Shown: in pieces, positions 48,747-57,101 of the stretch
How positions within the stretch are numbered: the stretch's first letter is position 1
Layout: every line of letters begins with the position of its first letter
Assembly: GCF_013369485.1 (NCBI RefSeq)
Contig: NZ_JABWEB010000013.1
Coordinates: 87,421 to 151,420, forward strand
DNA length: 64,000 nt
Reading direction: 5' to 3'
Source of the DNA: Massilia sp. BJB1822
Lineage (GTDB): Bacteria > Pseudomonadota > Gammaproteobacteria > Burkholderiales > Burkholderiaceae_D
Position numbers and translations under genes: made by a program
Notes under the pieces: model-generated
The model's input: only the letters and a program-made list of their open reading frames with translations
What the model was told of the DNA's origin: nothing
Databases searched by the model: none

Positions 48747-48775
48747 AAAAAGGCTGGCATGCGCCAGCCTTTTTT
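48747..48775. terminator. Bidirectional Rho-independent terminator
   Basis: AAAAAGGCTGGC and GCCAGCCTTTTT form a 12-bp stem with an ATGC tetraloop, with T-runs on both strands. It lies between the convergent stops of the malic enzyme and DUF885 genes. Confidence 0.92.
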
Positions 48776-48790
48776 ATTGCGCGCAGCAGC

Positions 48791-50611
48791 TCAAGACTTG
48801 CGGCGCTGCGCAATCCAGTCATCCACCACGCGATTCAGCACAATCAGCGGCAGGGCGCCGTGGCTCAGCACTTCGCGGTGGAACTGTTTCAGATCGAATT
48901 GATCCCCCAGCTCCTGCTTGGCGCGTTCGCGCATGCCCAGTATGGTCAGCATGCCCACCTTGTAAGCCAGCGCATAGCCGGGCAGCACAAAGTAGCGCTC
49001 CACCTCAGCCGTCACCTCCTGCTCGCCCATGCCAGTGTTTTCCACCATATAGGCGATGGCCTGCTCGCGCGTCCAGCGCTTGTAATGAATGCCGCTGTCG
49101 ACCACCAGACGGGTAGCGCGCATCATCTCGTCGCGCAGGCGTCCCAGGCTGTCGAGCGGATCGGGTTCCAGACCCATCTCGCCGGCCAAGCGCTCGGCGT
49201 ACAAGCCCCAGCCTTCCTGATAGGCGGTGAAGGGAATCACGCGGCGGAAGAAGGGCACGTCCTGCATTTCCTGCGCCACCGACAGCTGCATATGGTGGCC
49301 CGGCATGGTTTCGTGATACACCACGGTGCGCATGGCAAATTTCGGCACTTCGCGCGGCGCGCGCAGATTCACGTAGAAGACGGCGGGACGGCTGCCGTCG
49401 ATGGCAGCCGGCACATAATAGGCGCCCGCGCCACTGGCCTGCGACACCTCCGGCACTGCGCGCACCTCCAGCTTCTGTTTGGGACGCAGGTCGAAGGCTC
49501 GCGCCATATTGCGATCGGCCTCGCTGACCAGCACGCGGAAGTGCTCCAGCAAGGCTTGCCGGCCTTCCGGCGTATTCGGATAGTGTTGGCGCGGGTCGCT
49601 CGCCAGCTGCTGCACGCGGGCGCCGATGCTGCCTTCACGCAGGCCTTGGGCTTGCAGGATCTTCTCCATCTGCGCGCCCACCTTGGCCACCTCGGCCAGA
49701 CCCAGTTCATGTACCTGGCGCGGGGTCAGATCGGTGGTGGTGTGCTTGCGCACGGCCCAGGCGTAATAAGCGTCGCCATCGGGCGTGCTCCAGGCGCCAT
49801 GGTTGCTCATCACGCGCGGCAGCAGCTCGGCGTAATGGGCGATCAGTTGGGCGTAAGCAGGATAAACCTGGTGGCGGATGGCCGCTTCGGCATCGGCAAG
49901 CAGGCTGGCGCGGGTCGCCTCGTCCATGCTCTCGGCTGGAATGGCGGCCAGTTTGTCGCGCAGATTGAGATAGAGCTGATGTTCCTTGGCCGGTTTGCCG
50001 GTATAAGCCTGCATCTGCTCCAGCACGCGCTCGATGGCGAAGCGCGGCATGAAGATACCCTGCTCCTCGCTCAGCCGCGTGCCTTCCAGCTTTTGCGCGA
50101 ACTTCTGCGGGAACAGGCGCAGGCGCGCGATATAGGCCTTGGCCTCGGACTTGCTGCGAATCTGGTGCAGCTCCGTCATGAATTCAGGCAGGGCATTCTG
50201 CTCGCCAAAAGCCGGATTGAATTCGAAGAAATGGCGCTGGAAAGCCTCGCCTTCCATTTCCATGCGCAGATAGTAGTGCAGGATATCGTAGGAAAGCTGG
50301 TCGCCGCGGCCCAGGGCGTTGCGGTCGTATTCCTCCAGCGTGGCCATATTGGCGCGCACCTCGTCGGCCGTGGCGCGCTCCTGGGCCAGCGAAGCGTCGT
50401 CCAGGCGGCTGCTGTGAAAATCCAGCCAGCCGGACAGCATGCCCAGGCTGGTCAGCATTTCCGGGCTTTCCAGCGCCAGCGAGGCGAAGGCGCGCGTGTA
50501 GAACCACTCCAGCTTCAGGGGCTTGAAAAACCACGTCTGGGTGAACAGGATCACCACGGCAAAGAGCAGCGCCATCAGCGCCGTACGCAGCCACACCCCA
50601 AAACGCCTCAT
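48791..50611 (-). CDS. DUF885 family membrane-anchored metallopeptidase-like protein
   Basis: A 606-residue DUF885 protein. It has an N-terminal signal anchor (LMALLFAVVILFTQTWFF), then a helical domain rich in DUF885 features. The putative zinc site is VVYHETMPGHHMQ (an HExxx-HH arrangement), and the downstream Glu-rich segment YQEGWGLYAERLAGEMG supplies the third ligand in this family. It is probably a periplasmic carboxypeptidase-like enzyme; substrate unknown. ATG 50611 is chosen because it precedes the signal anchor; the open frame to 50851 is spurious. Confidence 0.88.
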   Translation of the reverse strand: MRRFGVWLRTALMALLFAVVILFTQTWFFKPLKLEWFYTRAFASLALESPEMLTSLGMLSGWLDFHSSRLDDASLAQERATADEVRANMATLEEYDRNALGRGDQLSYDILHYYLRMEMEGEAFQRHFFEFNPAFGEQNALPEFMTELHQIRSKSEAKAYIARLRLFPQKFAQKLEGTRLSEEQGIFMPRFAIERVLEQMQAYTGKPAKEHQLYLNLRDKLAAIPAESMDEATRASLLADAEAAIRHQVYPAYAQLIAHYAELLPRVMSNHGAWSTPDGDAYYAWAVRKHTTTDLTPRQVHELGLAEVAKVGAQMEKILQAQGLREGSIGARVQQLASDPRQHYPNTPEGRQALLEHFRVLVSEADRNMARAFDLRPKQKLEVRAVPEVSQASGAGAYYVPAAIDGSRPAVFYVNLRAPREVPKFAMRTVVYHETMPGHHMQLSVAQEMQDVPFFRRVIPFTAYQEGWGLYAERLAGEMGLEPDPLDSLGRLRDEMMRATRLVVDSGIHYKRWTREQAIAYMVENTGMGEQEVTAEVERYFVLPGYALAYKVGMLTILGMRERAKQELGDQFDLKQFHREVLSHGALPLIVLNRVVDDWIAQRRKS

Positions 50612-50757
50612 GCAATGGTCTCCACAGAACTCGATGCTCACGACATTATAGTTGCAAGCGCGAGCCGGAAATACACTTGCTGACGGCAACCTTGGTATCA
50701 TGCGCGCTCGGCCAGCCCCGCGCGCTGGTCTTTCTATAACCAGATCGGAGATACCGA

Positions 50758-52824
50758 ATGACTTTACGCCTGCTGGTAATGGGTGCCGCCATCGCTGCGG
50801 CCACCAGTGCCGTGGCCGCGCCGCGCGGCCTGACCGTTGAAGACCTCGCAAACATGGACCGCGTGGGCAGCCCGGTGCTGTCGCCGGACGCCAGCCGCGT
50901 CATCTACACCGTGCGCAGCACGAATATGGAAAAGAACCGCGGCGCGACCCAGCTGTGGATGATCGACCTGCGTGCCGCCAAGCCGGTGCCGCAGCAGTTG
51001 ACCCAGCACGACTCCAGCAGCCGCGATCCGGAATGGTCGGCCAATGGCGATGCGATTTACTTCCTCTCGGGCCGTTCCGGCTCGTCCCAGGTATGGCGCT
51101 TGCCAGTGGGTGGAGGCGAAGCATCCAAAGTCACCGACCTGCCGCTGGACGTGGAAAGCTTCCGCCTCTCGCCCAAGGGCGACCGCCTGGCCCTGAGCTT
51201 TGCCGTCTTCCGCGACTGCGCCGATCTGGCTTGCAGCAAGAAGCGCGGCGACGAGCAGGCCAAGAACAAGGCCACCGGCAAGCTATATGACCAGATGTTC
51301 GTGCGCCACTGGGACACCTGGGCCGACGGCCGCCGCAATGTGCTGTACAGCGCCCCGCTGGACGCCAGCGGCCGCGTCTCCGCCGCCCCGGTCAACCTGA
51401 GCGGCGCGCTCGATGGCGACGTGCCATCCAAGCCTTTCGGCGACCATGGCGAATACCAGTTCAGCCCAGACGGCAAGAGCATCGTGTTCTCGGTGCGCGT
51501 GGCGGGCAAGACCGAATCCTGGTCCACCAATTTCGACCTGTACGAAGTGCCGGCCGCCGGCGGCAAGGAGCCGCGCAATCTGACCGCCGACAACCCGGCA
51601 TGGGACACCAAGCCCTCCTTCTCCCCGGACGGCAAGACCCTGGCCTATGTCGCCATGAAGCGTCCCGGCTTCGAAGCCGACCGCTTCCACATGGTGCTGA
51701 TGGATGTCGCCAGCGGCAAGAAGCGCGTGCTGGCCGAGAACTGGGACCGTTCCATCGCCGACTACCGCTGGCGTCCTGACGGCAAAGCCCTGCTGGCCAC
51801 CGCCGACGACGTCGGCCAGCACCGCCTGTTCTCGCTGGACGCGGCCAGCGGCAAAGTCACCGCGCTGACCGGCAAAGGCTACGCCGGCGAATTCGACGTG
51901 CGCGGCGACACCGTGGTCGTGGCCCAGGCCAGCCTGTCCTCCGGCGCCCAGCTGTTCAAGCTGAAAGCCGATGGCGGCGCCGAACCGAAAGCGGCCCAGC
52001 TGACCAACTTGAACGCCGAACGCCTGGCCGATGTGCGCATGGGCGAGTACGAGCAGTTCTCCTTCACCGGCGCCAACGGCGAAACCGTGTACGGCCACGT
52101 GATGAAGCCATGGAACGCCCAGCCGGGCCAGAAATATCCGGTGGCCTTCCTGGTGCACGGCGGCCCGCAAGGCAGCTTCGGCAACTCCTGGAGCTACCGC
52201 TGGAATCCGCAAGTGTATGCCGGCGCAGGTTATGCGACCGTGTTCATCGACTTCCACGGCTCCACCGGCTACGGCCAGCAGTTCACCGACTCGATCAGCA
52301 ATGACTGGGGCGGCAAGCCGCTGGAAGACCTGCAAAAAGGCCTGGCCGCAGCGGCCCAGAAATTCCCCTGGCTGGACCGCGAGCGCAGCTGCGCCCTGGG
52401 CGCCTCCTATGGCGGCTACATGATGAACTGGATCGCCGGCAACTGGAACGACGGCTTCCGCTGCCTGGTCAACCACGACGGCGTGTTCGACCAGCGCGGC
52501 ATGGCCTACGCCACCGAAGAACTGTGGTTCACCGAATGGGAAAACGGCGGCACCTACTACGCCAACCCGAACGGCTACGAGAAATTCAACCCGGTCCACC
52601 ACGTCAGCAAATGGAAAACGCCGATGCTGGTGATCCAGGGCGACCTCGATTTCCGCATCCCGACCTCGCAAGCGCTGGGCACCTTCACCGCCCTGCAACG
52701 CCAAGGCATCGAAAGCAAGCTGCTGGTCTTCCCCGACGAAAACCACTGGGTCTTGAAGCCCGCCAACTCCATCATGTGGCACCACACCGTCCTCAACTGG
52801 CTCGACGGCCACCTGAAAAAGTAA
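50758..52824 (+). CDS. S9 family prolyl oligopeptidase-type peptidase
   Basis: A secreted serine peptidase of 688 residues. Signal peptide: MTLRLLVMGAAIAAATSAVA. A beta-propeller (about 30-420) has repeated SPDG-type segments (QFSPDGKSIVFS, SFSPDGKTLAYVA). The C-terminal alpha/beta-hydrolase has oxyanion HGGPQGSFG, nucleophile GASYGGYM, Asp in QGDLDFRIP and His in DENHWV. The arrangement resembles dipeptidyl peptidase 5/acylaminoacyl peptidase. It is divergent from the DUF885 peptidase gene and could work with it on imported peptides. Confidence 0.93.
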   Translation: MTLRLLVMGAAIAAATSAVAAPRGLTVEDLANMDRVGSPVLSPDASRVIYTVRSTNMEKNRGATQLWMIDLRAAKPVPQQLTQHDSSSRDPEWSANGDAIYFLSGRSGSSQVWRLPVGGGEASKVTDLPLDVESFRLSPKGDRLALSFAVFRDCADLACSKKRGDEQAKNKATGKLYDQMFVRHWDTWADGRRNVLYSAPLDASGRVSAAPVNLSGALDGDVPSKPFGDHGEYQFSPDGKSIVFSVRVAGKTESWSTNFDLYEVPAAGGKEPRNLTADNPAWDTKPSFSPDGKTLAYVAMKRPGFEADRFHMVLMDVASGKKRVLAENWDRSIADYRWRPDGKALLATADDVGQHRLFSLDAASGKVTALTGKGYAGEFDVRGDTVVVAQASLSSGAQLFKLKADGGAEPKAAQLTNLNAERLADVRMGEYEQFSFTGANGETVYGHVMKPWNAQPGQKYPVAFLVHGGPQGSFGNSWSYRWNPQVYAGAGYATVFIDFHGSTGYGQQFTDSISNDWGGKPLEDLQKGLAAAAQKFPWLDRERSCALGASYGGYMMNWIAGNWNDGFRCLVNHDGVFDQRGMAYATEELWFTEWENGGTYYANPNGYEKFNPVHHVSKWKTPMLVIQGDLDFRIPTSQALGTFTALQRQGIESKLLVFPDENHWVLKPANSIMWHHTVLNWLDGHLKK

Positions 52825-52855
52825 GCCACAGCCCAGCCCGCCGGATGGCCGTCCC

Positions 52856-53004
52856 GTCCACCTTGGGGTCAGACCCCAATCGGACACGGGCTCAAGTGCA
52901 AAAAAAGCCGCCGCAGGCCTTCACCTGCGGCGGCTTTTTTCATTTGCACCCAGACGTTAAGGCTCAGCTCGTGTCCGATTGGGGTCTGACCCCGTGGTGG
53001 ACAC
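52856..53004. repeat. Inverted pair of REP-like elements flanking a terminator
   Basis: Copy one (52856-52887, plus) has lost two bases of its left GTGTCC arm, reading CCCGTCC, but keeps the GGGGTC-A-GACCCC core and GGACAC end. Copy two (52971-53004, minus) is complete. They are the same element as at 29294-29410, in the same inverted arrangement, and lie between convergent gene ends (S9 peptidase and amidohydrolase). Confidence 0.85.
52901..52940. terminator. Bidirectional Rho-independent terminator
   Basis: A 17-bp perfect stem (A6 then GCCGCCGCAGG on the left; its complement then T6 on the right) with a six-base loop, between the two REP-like copies. It serves the S9 peptidase gene on the plus strand and the amidohydrolase gene on the minus strand. 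Confidence 0.93.
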
Positions 53005-53019
53005 GGGCTCGGCCATGGG

Positions 53020-54312
53020 TTAGCGGCGGATGATGGCTCCGCCTTTCATGACGAAGCTGACCTTGGTGAGCTGGCTGGCGTCGGCGGCGACGTCGCCGGG
53101 GGCGGCGATGAGGTCGGCGTATTTGCCGACGGCGATGGTGCCGATGCGGTCTTTCCAGCCCAGCAGGTCGGCGGCGTGGACGGTGGCGGCCTGGATGGCT
53201 TGCATGGAACTCATGCCGTACTGGGTCATGTATTTGAACTGGCGCGCGTTGTCGCCGTGCGGGTAGACGCCGGCGTCGGAGCCGAAGGCCATGCGCGCGC
53301 CGCCCTGCCAAGCCTTCTTGAAGTTATCCCTTTGCAGCTGGCCCAGGGCACGCTCCTTTTCGATCGATTCGGGCAGCATGCCGGCTTTCGCGCCTTCCTG
53401 CAGGATGAAGTCGTCGTTGTAGATGTCCATCACCAGCCAGGTGCCCTTCTCCCTCGCCAGCTTGATGCCTTCTTCGTCGATCAGGCTAGCGTGTTCCACC
53501 GAGTCCACGCCAGCGCGGATGGAATCCTTGATGCTGGTGGCGCCGTGGGCGTGGGCCGCGACCTTGCGTCCCAGCTTGTGCGCTTCGTCGACGATGGCTT
53601 GCAGCTCTTCCAGCGTGTATTGCGCGGCACCCGGCTCGTCACCCTTGGACAGCACGCCGCCCGAGGCGCAGACCTTGATCACATCGGCGCCGAACTTCAC
53701 CATCTCGCGCACCTTGGCGCGCGCCGCCCATGGGCCGTCGGCCACGCCGCGCTCGGTGTAGTTGAAGTCATGGGCCAGCAGATTATTGTCGCAATGCCCG
53801 CCCTTGATGCTCAGGGCATAGGCCGAGGTGCGCATGCGCGGGCCGACGATGTCGCCGTCGTTGATGGCGTCGCGCAAGGCGACATCGCCAAAGCCGCCCG
53901 CGCCCACATTGCGCACCGTGGTGAAGCCCGCATCCAGCGTGACGCGCGCGGCGCGCACCGCGTACAGCGCGGAACGGATATCGGACACGCCGAGCGACTG
54001 GTAGCCGTTCAGATAGGCGTCGCTGGTCAGGTGGGTATGCATGTCGATCAGGCCGGGCAGCACGGTCTGCGACGAGAGGTCGACCACTTCCGCGCCCGCC
54101 GGAATCCGGGTGGAGGCGCTCGGTCCCACCGCGCTAATGCGCTCGCCGGTGACGATGATGATCTGGTCGCGCAGCACCGTGCCCTTCTCCACATCGATCA
54201 ATTTACCGGCGCGTATCGCCACCACTTTCTGTTCTGCCGCCGCGATGACGGAACCTGCTGCACCCAAAGCCCCGGCCAGGGCGGCGACAATGGCGATACG
54301 CTTGAAGATCAT
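53020..54312 (-). CDS. Secreted metal-dependent amidohydrolase (Xaa-Pro dipeptidase/imidazolonepropionase-like)
   Basis: A 430-residue amidohydrolase-superfamily enzyme with a signal peptide (MIFKRIAIVAALAGALGAAG). Metal ligands are seen in the HxH of PGLIDMHTHLTS, the probable carboxylated Lys in GADVIKVCASGGV, His in VAAHAHGATSI and SVEHASL, and Asp in MAFGSDAGVYPHG. Such secreted members act on proline dipeptides or lactam-type substrates. ATG 54312 has AAGGA upstream; the longer frame to 54462 overlaps the selD promoter. Confidence 0.9.
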   Translation of the reverse strand: MIFKRIAIVAALAGALGAAGSVIAAAEQKVVAIRAGKLIDVEKGTVLRDQIIIVTGERISAVGPSASTRIPAGAEVVDLSSQTVLPGLIDMHTHLTSDAYLNGYQSLGVSDIRSALYAVRAARVTLDAGFTTVRNVGAGGFGDVALRDAINDGDIVGPRMRTSAYALSIKGGHCDNNLLAHDFNYTERGVADGPWAARAKVREMVKFGADVIKVCASGGVLSKGDEPGAAQYTLEELQAIVDEAHKLGRKVAAHAHGATSIKDSIRAGVDSVEHASLIDEEGIKLAREKGTWLVMDIYNDDFILQEGAKAGMLPESIEKERALGQLQRDNFKKAWQGGARMAFGSDAGVYPHGDNARQFKYMTQYGMSSMQAIQAATVHAADLLGWKDRIGTIAVGKYADLIAAPGDVAADASQLTKVSFVMKGGAIIRR

Positions 54313-54446
54313 GCTGGTCCTTTCGCTTGTTATCAAAACTGTTTGCATAAATGGAAACCACCTGCCGATTGTAGCGGCTTTTTCGGCAAAAGCCGCTGGC
54401 TTGGTGGATAATCCGCTGCATTCCCTCTCCTTCCCGCGTGACGACC

Positions 54447-55496
54447 ATGAGCACCGAAGCAATCAAACTCACTTCCTTCTCCCACGGCGGCGGCTGCGGC
54501 TGCAAGATCGCGCCCGGCGTGCTGGCCAATATCCTGAAGAACAGCCAGGGCTTCCCACTGCCGAAGGAACTCATGGTGGGCATCGAAACCTCGGACGATG
54601 CCGCCGTCTATAAACTGAACGAAGAGCAGGCGCTGATCGCCACCACCGACTTCTTCATGCCCATCGTCGACGATCCTTTCGACTTCGGCCGCATCGCCGC
54701 CACCAACGCCATCTCCGACGTGTATGCCATGGGCGGCACGCCCATCATGGCGCTGGCCCTGGTCGGCATGCCGATCAATAAGCTGCCGCTGGAAACCATC
54801 GGCCAGATCATCAAGGGCGGCGAGTCGATCTGCGCCGAGGCGGGCATCCCCATCGCGGGCGGCCATACCATCGACTCGGTGGAGCCGATCTATGGCCTGG
54901 TGGTCATGGGGCTGGTGCATCCGTCCAAGGTCAAGCGCAATGCCGATGCGCGCGCGGGCGATGTGCTCATCCTCGGCAAGCCGCTGGGTGTGGGCGTGCT
55001 CTCGGCCGCGCTCAAAAAGAATGTGCTGGACGCGGACGGCTACCAGGCCATGATCGCCAACACCACCAAGCTGAATAAGCCGGGCAAGGCCTTGTCCGAA
55101 CTGGCCGGCGTACATGCGCTGACCGACGTCACCGGCTTTGGCCTGCTCGGCCATCTGCTGGAGCTGGCGCGCGGCGCCGGACTGGAAGCGCGCCTGAACA
55201 TGGGCCGCATCCCCCTGCTGCCCGGCGTCGAACAGCTGGCGCGCGATGGCTATTTCACAGGCGCCTCCGGCCGCAACTGGGAAGCCTACGGCCAGGACGT
55301 GAGCCTGGCGCCCGCCATCAGCCCGGCCCAGCACACCCTGCTGACCGACCCGCAAACCTCGGGCGGCCTGCTGGTTTCCTGCGCCCCCGACAGCGTGGAC
55401 GAGGTGTTGGCCCTGTTCGCCCGCGAAGGTTTCGCCGACGCCGCCGTCATCGGGGAAATGCGCAGCGGCGCCCCGCGCGTACAGGTGGATGCCTGA
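54447..55496 (+). CDS. selD: Selenophosphate synthetase (selenide, water dikinase)
   Basis: It makes selenophosphate from selenide and ATP for selenocysteine or 2-selenouridine. The N-terminal active-site loop is SHGGGCGCKIAPGVL, with Cys (codon TGC) rather than selenocysteine at the catalytic position. ATP-binding features are ETSDDAAVYKL and ATTDFFMPIVDDPFDFG; DVTGFGLLGHL follows. From ATG 54447 it encodes 349 residues. No selA, selB or selU lies beside it, so its downstream use cannot be told from this window. Confidence 0.94.
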   Translation: MSTEAIKLTSFSHGGGCGCKIAPGVLANILKNSQGFPLPKELMVGIETSDDAAVYKLNEEQALIATTDFFMPIVDDPFDFGRIAATNAISDVYAMGGTPIMALALVGMPINKLPLETIGQIIKGGESICAEAGIPIAGGHTIDSVEPIYGLVVMGLVHPSKVKRNADARAGDVLILGKPLGVGVLSAALKKNVLDADGYQAMIANTTKLNKPGKALSELAGVHALTDVTGFGLLGHLLELARGAGLEARLNMGRIPLLPGVEQLARDGYFTGASGRNWEAYGQDVSLAPAISPAQHTLLTDPQTSGGLLVSCAPDSVDEVLALFAREGFADAAVIGEMRSGAPRVQVDA

Positions 55497-55589
55497 AAAA
55501 ACCGATAAGGGAAGCCCGGATGCGGTACTGAACTGGTACTAAAAATTGTAACAATCGTTGTTCCGGTGAAAATATCGTTATTTTTTTGA

Positions 55590-55595
55590 TATAAT
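55590..55595 (+). promoter_or_regulatory. Predicted -10 of the choice-of-anchor A gene
   Basis: A perfect TATAAT in an AT-rich stretch, 58 bases before the ATG at 55654. No convincing -35 lies 16-18 bases upstream. A small AACAAT/TTGTT repeat is just before it. Confidence 0.4.
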
Positions 55596-55653
55596 CCGAA
55601 CCTGAAATGCTGCGGTTCGTATCAAAACCGATCAACAATACCAATTTAATACC

Positions 55654-56607
55654 ATGCCAAAATTCGCAAAACTGCTTCCCGCCCTGCTGGGCGCATCCCT
55701 GCTCCTCCCTCTGCAAGCTGGCGCAACCACGATCGATCTGGGCGTGGCTTCCGGCTATAGCGGCTTCTTCTACGGCAATGCCAAAAACTTCACCGACGTC
55801 GAAGGCCGCCTGGCCGTCGGCGGCGACGTGACTGCCAGCGCCTCCATCGGCTACCGCGCGCCTTACGGCAGCAAAGGTCCAAGCCTGGTCGTGGGCGGCA
55901 ATGTGAAACTGGGTACCGGCGACATCTTCAACGGCCCAACCACCAATGTGAACACCAACGCTTCAGTCGGCCCGATCACCGGCTACGACAAAGCGAAAGG
56001 CTACGGCGTCTATGGCGGCACCAGCCAATCGGGTGCCTACCATGATCTGCGCAAGCAGACCGGCGTGGTGGACTTCGGCGCAGCCAAGACCCAGCTGACC
56101 AACCTGTCCTCCAATCTGGGCAAGCTGTCCAGCAACGGCCTGGTGGAAAAAAAATGGGGCGGCACCTACCTGACCGGCGACAATAAGTCGGACATCCAGG
56201 TGTTCACCGTCGACAGCAAAAATCTGTCCAACCTGTTCCTGCAGGACGTGAAAGCCGACGCCCACGTGGTGATCAATGTGATCGGCAACGGCGCCTTCAG
56301 CATCACCGGCGGCCAGGACGGCCAGCTGAAAAACCTGCGCGACCGTCTGCTGTACAACTTCGTCGACGCCAGCAGCGTGACCGTGGGCACCTTCGCCTAC
56401 GGCACCATCCTGGCGAACAAGGCCGACATCCTCGGCGGCGGCCACCTGGAAGGCAACGTCATCGCCAACTCCCTGTCCTCCGCGCTGGAAATCGGCTACG
56501 AGCCATACAGAAACATCAGCGCCGTACCAGAGCCACAAACCTGGGCGCTGCTGATGGGCGGCCTGGCCATCATGGGCTTCGCTGCGCGCCGCCGCAAGCA
56601 AGCCTGA
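55654..56607 (+). CDS. Choice-of-anchor A family PEP-CTERM protein
   Basis: A 317-residue exported protein. Signal peptide: MPKFAKLLPALLGASLLLPL. The choice-of-anchor A domain is seen in GYSGFFYGNAKNFTDVEGRL then AVGGDVTASASIGY, with a repeated beta-rich VVGGNVKLGTG and the late YGTILANKADILGGGHLEGN. The PEP-CTERM tail is VPEPQTWALLMGG, a hydrophobic helix and RRRKQA. It is probably exported, processed by exosortase and placed in the matrix or surface. No exosortase gene is nearby. Confidence 0.92.
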   Translation: MPKFAKLLPALLGASLLLPLQAGATTIDLGVASGYSGFFYGNAKNFTDVEGRLAVGGDVTASASIGYRAPYGSKGPSLVVGGNVKLGTGDIFNGPTTNVNTNASVGPITGYDKAKGYGVYGGTSQSGAYHDLRKQTGVVDFGAAKTQLTNLSSNLGKLSSNGLVEKKWGGTYLTGDNKSDIQVFTVDSKNLSNLFLQDVKADAHVVINVIGNGAFSITGGQDGQLKNLRDRLLYNFVDASSVTVGTFAYGTILANKADILGGGHLEGNVIANSLSSALEIGYEPYRNISAVPEPQTWALLMGGLAIMGFAARRRKQA

Positions 56608-56628
56608 TCGCTGTCGCGCGATCAGCAC

Positions 56629-56655
56629 AAGCGCCGCTCAATGCGGCGCTTTTTT
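56629..56655 (+). terminator. Rho-independent terminator after the PEP-CTERM gene
   Basis: AAGCGCCGC and GCGGCGCTT form a nine-bp stem with a five-base loop, followed by a T-run, about 20 bases after the stop codon. Confidence 0.92.
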
Positions 56656-56685
56656 ATGTCCCGAAGTTGTACGGCCTTTTTCTGC

Positions 56686-56714
56686 TTGACAGCTGCAAAG
56701 TTCATCACTTACAT
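56686..56714 (+). promoter_or_regulatory. Predicted sigma70 promoter of the leuA leader
   Basis: A perfect TTGACA (56686-56691) is 17 bases from TTACAT (56709-56714). The expected start of transcription, about 7-8 bases later, falls at 56721-56723, on or just before the ATG of the first leader ORF. Confidence 0.65.
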
Positions 56715-56722
56715 TAAAGCCC

Positions 56723-56809
56723 ATGTTCACGCATCTGCATCTATCCGCTTTCCTGCTGCCGTTTGCTAGCGCCCTATCGCTAGCGACGCGCCTACTAGCA
56801 CGCGCTTAA
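56723..56809 (+). CDS. Leucine-rich leader peptide 1 of leuA
   Basis: A 28-codon ORF with eight Leu codons, five of them CTA (codons 7, 18, 20, 24, 25), a codon almost unused in the neighbouring genes, which favour CTG. Codons 15-21 form a perfect hairpin (GCTAGCG with CGCTAGC, 56765-56784), and a smaller one (ACGCG/CGCGT) spans the stop codon. There is almost no room for a ribosome-binding site after the predicted promoter, so it may be translated as a leaderless message. This is what a leucine-sensing attenuator peptide should look like; regulation is inferred. Confidence 0.65.
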   Translation: MFTHLHLSAFLLPFASALSLATRLLARA

Positions 56810-56884
56810 TCCGCGTTCTCAGCTGTACCCCTGCGCCGGCCACGAGCCGCGCAAAGTCCCAAAAACCCAGGAAAGATTGCACCG

Positions 56885-57013
56885 ATGTTCACAACGGCCA
56901 CCCCGACTCCATTCCGCGCAGGCGCTTCGACCGCCCTGACGGCTGGCGTGCGTGCGCCGCTGCGCCCTCTGCTGCCCCTACTGCTAAAACTACCGATCGG
57001 TTGCCTGGTCTAG
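56885..57013 (+). CDS. Leucine-rich leader peptide 2 of leuA
   Basis: A 42-codon ORF with its own ribosome-binding site (AGGAAAG), again starting MFT. Nine Leu codons are present, clustered near the end: CTG CTG CCC CTA CTG CTA AAA CTA. Three are the rare CTA. It lies between leader peptide 1 and leuA. A hairpin with a single bulge (56832-56853) precedes it. No stem with a T-run follows before leuA, so the control may be translational, Rho-dependent, or by structures I cannot fold by eye. Confidence 0.6.
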   Translation: MFTTATPTPFRAGASTALTAGVRAPLRPLLPLLLKLPIGCLV

Positions 57014-57101
57014 CGCCCCGTGGCCATCAGGCAGCCCTCCGCCACATGCAGTAGTCCGACCCGTTCGGCTTTCCCAATTTGAGAGACTCCAGGAGTACAC
57101 C

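Noticed and set aside
45905..48760. 951-codon open frame opposite gdhA and maeB
   Set aside because: It spans two secure genes and two terminators on the other strand, and has no domain.
48860..50683. 607-codon open frame opposite the DUF885 gene
   Set aside because: Antisense shadow of a complete DUF885 protein.
54495..54520. Selenocysteine codon in selD
   Set aside because: The active-site codon is TGC (Cys), not TGA, and the frame is open throughout.
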